This document shows, in pieces, positions 13,301 through 15,758 of a stretch of 15,758 nt of DNA; position 1 is the first letter of the stretch; each line of letters opens with the position of its first letter. Position numbers and translations under genes: made by a program. The stretch is from contig CAJZFF010000007.1 of the NCBI GenBank assembly GCA_915069725.1, positions 1 through 15,758 of the forward strand, given 5' to 3'. Below the pieces are notes generated by a model that saw only the letters and a program-made list of their open reading frames with translations, made no database searches and was not told the DNA's origin. The DNA comes from an uncultured Actinomyces sp. Lineage in GTDB: Bacteria > Actinomycetota > Actinomycetes > Actinomycetales > Actinomycetaceae.

Positions 13301-14574
13301 TAGCTCTTGGGGTCGACGTCCTCAGCGTTCCAGGAGGGGGTCAGGGACTTGGGGGTCCCCCAGGTCCTTGCGCCGAAGGTTCCTTCCGGTGAGGCGTTGA
13401 TGTAGTTGAAGGTGGGGATCGTCAACGATCCTTGAACCGATGAGTCCGCCTTGACGTCCTTGGCGAAGGTCACCGGGCGCTCCTGCTCGATGGAGCCGTA
13501 GAGGCAGCCGTAGGAGACGGCCCGCTCACGGGTGATGAAGCGCTCCTCCAGGTTGGAGGTCTCTGCCTTCTCCAGGTCAGGTCGGCACTCCTGGTTGTTT
13601 CCGTTGTTGACGAATCCCCACAGCTTGAGCTTGTACTTGATGCCGGTGTTGGGGTCCGTCCAGGCGGTGTCGGAGCGGTCAGACTTGATGTCGAGGATGT
13701 CGTCGGCGCAGCTGTGTCCGATCTTGTCGGTGAAGTCCTGGGTCATGACACCGTTGAACCAGACCAGGGAGCCGTTCTGGTACATGTAGGTGTAGGTGGA
13801 CCCGTCGTAGTAGCCGACTCTCCCGTACTGGTCGTAGGCGTACTGCGTCCTGACCGTCTGATTTTCAGTGCCGTAGTCGCCGATGATGAGCTTGCCGTTC
13901 GAGTCGAGCTTGCCGGTGCACGTGTTGATCGTGTCGAACTCACGCCACGGGAAGTCGGCCTGAATCGTCTGAGCGGTGTTGATGTTGAAACTGCCGTAGT
14001 AGGTGGTGCCCTTACCCTGGGAGGGGTTGGTCACGGAGCTGTTGTCGGAGTAGATCGGGCTGTTGACGTGGCGCATCCGTCCCACGAGAAAGACGTTTCC
14101 GGCCTTGACGCTCGTGGTGTTGGAGGGCTGGAAACCCAGCGAGGTCTGCACATCCCCCGGCTCACCTTGGTAGGAGGTGGGGCAGGCACCCTCATCCACC
14201 TTGCGCCCATAGCCGACCGCCGCGTACTGACCGGAGCTGCCGCGAACATAGTCAGTCCAGTAGTTATTGGACCCCGGCGAGTAGCGGGTGCAGGCACGCG
14301 AGTAGGCCCACTCCCACGGGTAGGAGTTGTAGCCGTACCCGTTCACCGTGTCGTACACACGATCAACAGTGTCAATGGTGCGCACATAGGAGATCTGCAC
14401 CGAGGTGTCCCCCAGGGGAATGGTGAGATCACCGGTGGAGGCATCCGCGGGAGGCGCCGTCCACGGCAGCGACACCATGGTCACCAGGACGACCGCAAGA
14501 GAACCGACCACCGCACAGAATCTGCGCAGTAGTCCTTCACGCCCGCACTGCGGGCGACGTGATGACTGGGACAT
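10333..14574 (-). CDS. fimQ: Type 1 fimbrial tip adhesin FimQ
   Basis: A 1413-residue surface protein, first gene of the fimbrial operon. It has a basic n-region and hydrophobic signal peptide, with probable cleavage after ADA45. Residues about 47-380 are an aromatic, Asn/Gly-rich N-terminal module with NVFLVGRMRHVNSPI (160-174), like the GxxxHxNxPI core of choice-of-anchor-type domains in other Gram-positive tip pilins. Next come Ig-like repeats: a DUF5979-like segment near 640-720, and three DUF11-like segments starting near 778, 926 and 1097 (TYTITVTN, SYTVTVTN, VYTVSVVN). A CnaB domain follows at about 1248-1370 with E-box EYWLVETKAPAGH. The sorting signal is LPLSG (1374-1378), then a hydrophobic helix and an RQRK tail. 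It lacks a YPK pilin motif, as expected for a subunit placed only at the tip. The ATG at 14574 has only a weak ribosome site. Confidence 0.92.
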   Translation of the reverse strand: MSQSSRRPQCGREGLLRRFCAVVGSLAVVLVTMVSLPWTAPPADASTGDLTIPLGDTSVQISYVRTIDTVDRVYDTVNGYGYNSYPWEWAYSRACTRYSPGSNNYWTDYVRGSSGQYAAVGYGRKVDEGACPTSYQGEPGDVQTSLGFQPSNTTSVKAGNVFLVGRMRHVNSPIYSDNSSVTNPSQGKGTTYYGSFNINTAQTIQADFPWREFDTINTCTGKLDSNGKLIIGDYGTENQTVRTQYAYDQYGRVGYYDGSTYTYMYQNGSLVWFNGVMTQDFTDKIGHSCADDILDIKSDRSDTAWTDPNTGIKYKLKLWGFVNNGNNQECRPDLEKAETSNLEERFITRERAVSYGCLYGSIEQERPVTFAKDVKADSSVQGSLTIPTFNYINASPEGTFGARTWGTPKSLTPSWNAEDVDPKSYTLLAPNDAATVQEAGTTPQASVDRRTGDVWSTGWFLRDVSCTVGNGSAPLLRRDGTTRLDKSDSVNLEQRTIRLDETQLAERQEEVAVKCVWHNEYVVGRGRVTLVNIVDGGSARPEQWTLTAKPATDGLFGQKTITGASGTPAVSKVYTAGGTYGLSAGNGPEGYSQNGPWVCTNDDGSNVPVSADNKFVLGEGKNVTCVVHQKPQQTPVSAVKSVEGASDAATAGSYSLSYTCTPGPDGKGSSTGKITVDAQGNAANLPAQRVGATCTVTEDARDARGLKQPGTAAGGSVSWKDPAAFKVVTNPGNQERELASTAVAPTNGNAGGVTFTVPDSTQGAVRVKVVNSVVPHAGIDKTFSKVTKSTEKVNGRTTFDQTYTITVTNPSARAGLTYDLNDAWQVPTGVTVHKVSISGGAINGTETPQAGVPYVKTGISLPAGQKHTYTVVLNVSGPDAGLPGIQGTCTPGAVGQGKAIYNKASVTTKGDGQPKEAAACGTLPANPQFKASKSPLDVIRNSDGTFTSSYTVTVTNTSLVASPVAADLTDTPQMPTGTRLSRIKVLEKGVDAQGVTLPAINPANGTLNGSITLIKGGTGERLAAAPRAGADGGSRTFTMQMTFTVRENTPGFNEADFQCGHQRADGKPSGLVNTIAMEGDTDGDGNNHGCLSTDGKLKFSKEVTTQPGNGSTFDVVYTVSVVNEGSLSVSTGPINDKPSFAPGLNPTLVKVQREMGPTRTVNAQADGSYRLSDNETLYSGLTIRYTVTFTVKIDPSVTGYRDELLSCTTDKGRLVPGHGLYNKVVPQTGKDSDTRPDHDVACANVSPNAGKRILSIVKTGSQGPLDDAAFDIYPMDPSTPGAKPLTNGVTFTGGKGTGTFTTTGLAINREYWLVETKAPAGHQLMAKPARFKVTDTGIELITATPGGSALTVSRSGASKSDDTITVRDLQIGTLPLSGGRGIGMNIAVGIAAITGAGLLALRQRKTSSFGRSA

Positions 14575-14602
14575 GCCGATGGATTCCGATCATGAGGGAT
14601 GG

Positions 14603-14619
14603 GTGCGCGGGGAGCGCAC
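14603..14619 (-). promoter_or_regulatory. fimQ leader hairpin, proximal
   Basis: GTGCGC-GGGGA-GCGCAC is a perfect 6-bp GC stem with a 5-base loop, ending 28 bases before the fimQ start codon on the minus strand. Its nearness to a start without a clear ribosome site suggests an effect on translation or mRNA stability, but this is only inference. Confidence 0.4.
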
Positions 14620-14635
14620 GACAACTATGACTGCC

Positions 14636-14665
14636 GAGGAATGTAGGTCATCCGACCTCTTCCTC
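14636..14665 (-). promoter_or_regulatory. fimQ leader hairpin, distal
   Basis: The GAGGAA (14636-14641)/TTCCTC (14660-14665) outer stem and the AGGTC (14645-14649)/GACCT (14654-14658) inner stem form an 11-bp two-part hairpin with a small internal loop and a 4-base apex. It lies about 60 bases upstream of the fimQ start codon. It has no T-tract. Confidence 0.4.
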
Positions 14666-14816
14666 AACACCTCAGAATCGGCTCACGGGGCAACAATCGC
14701 GCATCATTGCACACCGCAGACACTTTCCCTTGAAATGACGCGGAACAGCGCGGGTTTCAGTTGTATCTCATTGATGACGGAGGCGTCACGACAATAGAGG
14801 AAAGACAACAACAAAC

Positions 14817-14870
14817 CGGCGAATATCTCAGAACGGATTCATACCCACCGGACGTTCGCCGTTATCCGTT
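14817..14870. repeat. Interleaved pair of 7-bp inverted repeats
   Basis: CGGCGAA (14817-14823) pairs with TTCGCCG (14855-14861), and AACGGAT (14832-14838) pairs with ATCCGTT (14864-14870). The order is a, b, a', b', so the two stems interlock like an H-type pseudoknot rather than nesting. It lies 27-80 bases downstream of the methyltransferase stop, upstream of the fimbrial promoter region. It could be a terminator structure, two overlapping operators, or chance. Confidence 0.35.
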
Positions 14871-14897
14871 TCCCTCACAGCCCCATTCAGCCCATTG

Positions 14898-15758
14898 TCA
14901 CTTTCCTGGGTGCAGGAATCCCGTGGTCAGGAGATGACGGGTCGCCTCGACCATCTCCGCGCGCAGTGCGGCCGCATCGGCAGCGTTCAGCTCACTGAGG
15001 GCGGCGACCGCGGAGGCGACCTGCCCGACGCTCAGCTCGCCGTCGGCCACCCCGGCCAGGGCGGCCACCGCCGTGGAGGCCTGCAGGGTGCGTCCCAGCC
15101 CTCCGCCCTGACGCAGCAGGATGACCGTGGGCTCGGCGGCACCCGGAATGAGGTGACGCTCCTCGGTGACGTCGGGGGCCAGGAGCGGGCGGAGGTCGGC
15201 GACGGCGGCGTCGTCGAGGCCGGCGAGGCGCTCGCGCACCTCCAGCACCTCGGCAACGTGGGGGCCCAGGACCCCCTGACCGGAGGTGGTCACCTCCTCC
15301 AGGAGGCGCCAGGGCTCGCGGGGGCGCCGGGGGCGGTGGACGATGAGGTAGCCGAAGCCGACGCCCCGCACGTCGCGGGCCTCGAAGTCGTCGATCCACG
15401 CCTCCAGGGCGGCATCGAAGGCCTCAGGGTCGCGCTCGGGGGTCAGGCCGCCGTCGCGCAGCCACATGGTGGCGTACTCCACCGGGTCCTGGAGCTCGCG
15501 CTCAAGGACCCAGGCGTCGAGCCCCTCGGGGAGCCATGCGGCCACGGCGTCGCGCCACGAGCCGGCGCCACGGTGCTCCCAGTTGCCGAGCATGACGGCG
15601 CTCGCCCCGAGCTCGAGGTGCTCGCCGAGCCCGGCCACGAGCCTCGGCAGGACGGGGCCGCCGGCGTCGCGGTACTCCATGAGGGGCAGACCGGCCTCGC
15701 GCACCGTGGGCGGGGTGAGGACGAAGGGCGGGTTGGAGACGATGAGGTCGAAGCGCCG
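14898..15758 (-). CDS. NPPF-type SAM-dependent methyltransferase (partial, start outside window)
   Basis: The frame runs from the right edge to TGA at 14898-14900, giving 287 residues of the C-terminal part. The first residues read FDLIVSNPPF, the catalytic Asn-Pro-Pro-Phe motif of the amino-methyltransferase superfamily (HemK/PrmC, RsmC and N6-adenine enzymes). The following sequence includes the post-NPPF catalytic-domain strands (ASAVMLGNWE, GFGYLIVHRP) and an alanine- and leucine-rich C-terminal helical region. That layout resembles a family of uncharacterised actinobacterial methyltransferases, not classical PrmC. The SAM-binding glycine motif must lie off the edge. The substrate is unknown. 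It reads toward the fimbrial operon but is separated from it by 323 bases with its own structures, so it is probably not co-transcribed. Confidence 0.85.
   Translation of the reverse strand, partial: RRFDLIVSNPPFVLTPPTVREAGLPLMEYRDAGGPVLPRLVAGLGEHLELGASAVMLGNWEHRGAGSWRDAVAAWLPEGLDAWVLERELQDPVEYATMWLRDGGLTPERDPEAFDAALEAWIDDFEARDVRGVGFGYLIVHRPRRPREPWRLLEEVTTSGQGVLGPHVAEVLEVRERLAGLDDAAVADLRPLLAPDVTEERHLIPGAAEPTVILLRQGGGLGRTLQASTAVAALAGVADGELSVGQVASAVAALSELNAADAAALRAEMVEATRHLLTTGFLHPGK

Larger units (their letters stand above)
14575..14897 (-). promoter_or_regulatory. Upstream region and leader of the fimbrial operon
   Basis: This 323-base gap lies between the methyltransferase stop and fimQ, is AT-richer than its surroundings, and holds no gene I can support. 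It should carry the operon promoter. On the minus strand TTTCAA (14727-14732) and TGCAAT (14703-14708) are 18 bp apart and could be -35/-10, but both are poor matches. Closer to fimQ are two hairpins (14636-14665 and 14603-14619). Close to the methyltransferase gene are interleaved inverted repeats (14817-14870). Confidence 0.5.

Noticed and set aside
10273..13392. Long plus-strand open frames (529 and 438 codons) and a 543-codon one at 8645-10276 opposite fimP and fimQ
   Set aside because: They are rich in Gly, Val and Asp with no domains. They mirror the codon pattern of the pilin genes on the other strand.
6001..14574. Pilus locus as a horizontally acquired island
   Set aside because: No integrase, transposon ends, tRNA or flanking direct repeats are seen, and base composition is like the neighbours. 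Type 1 fimbriae are a normal part of oral Actinomyces genomes.

Overview
The window reads as chromosomal DNA of an oral Actinomyces (A. oris / naeslundii / viscosus group). It is GC-rich with strong G/C third-position bias, and it carries a sortase-assembled pilus locus whose shaft protein matches what I know of the type 1 fimbrillin FimP in length, pilin motif and sorting signal. I see no rRNA, tRNA, CRISPR array, insertion sequence or integrase.

Left part (1-3371): a probable gene end enters from the left edge. Two tandem minus-strand paralogs follow (213-1547 and 1717-3069). Each has an Aer-like, probably flavin-binding PAS domain at the N-terminus and about 330 residues of unassigned helical sequence, with no membrane segment and no chemotaxis signalling domain. 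The 168-base gap between them and the 302-base gap to the next gene contain several perfect inverted repeats.

Middle (3372-5829): a plus-strand two-component pair, an OmpR/PhoB-type response regulator and a membrane histidine kinase overlapping by 14 bases. The regulator's leader has four CACAG/CTGTG pentamers spaced exactly 11 bp apart, a likely autoregulatory site. After the kinase lies a 111-bp compound inverted repeat (5839-5949) made of three ~20-bp units in each orientation. It sits between the convergent kinase and phosphatase genes and probably acts as a bidirectional terminator.

Right part (6001-14574, all minus strand, read right to left): fimQ (tip adhesin, 1413 aa, LPLSG signal), fimP (shaft, 533 aa, YPK pilin motif, E-box, LPLTG), srtC1 (class C pilus sortase) and a PAP2-family lipid phosphatase whose GTG start overlaps the sortase stop. 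SrtC1 would join FimP subunits through the YPK lysine and add FimQ at the tip. A strong hairpin between fimP and srtC1 could hold sortase expression below pilin expression. The 323-base region upstream of fimQ is relatively AT-rich and carries two leader hairpins and a pair of interleaved inverted repeats. The window ends inside a minus-strand NPPF-type methyltransferase gene.

The least explained items are the paired Aer-type PAS proteins with an unknown output domain, the compound repeat at 5839-5949, the phased sites before the regulator, and the coupling of a lipid phosphatase to the pilus sortase.
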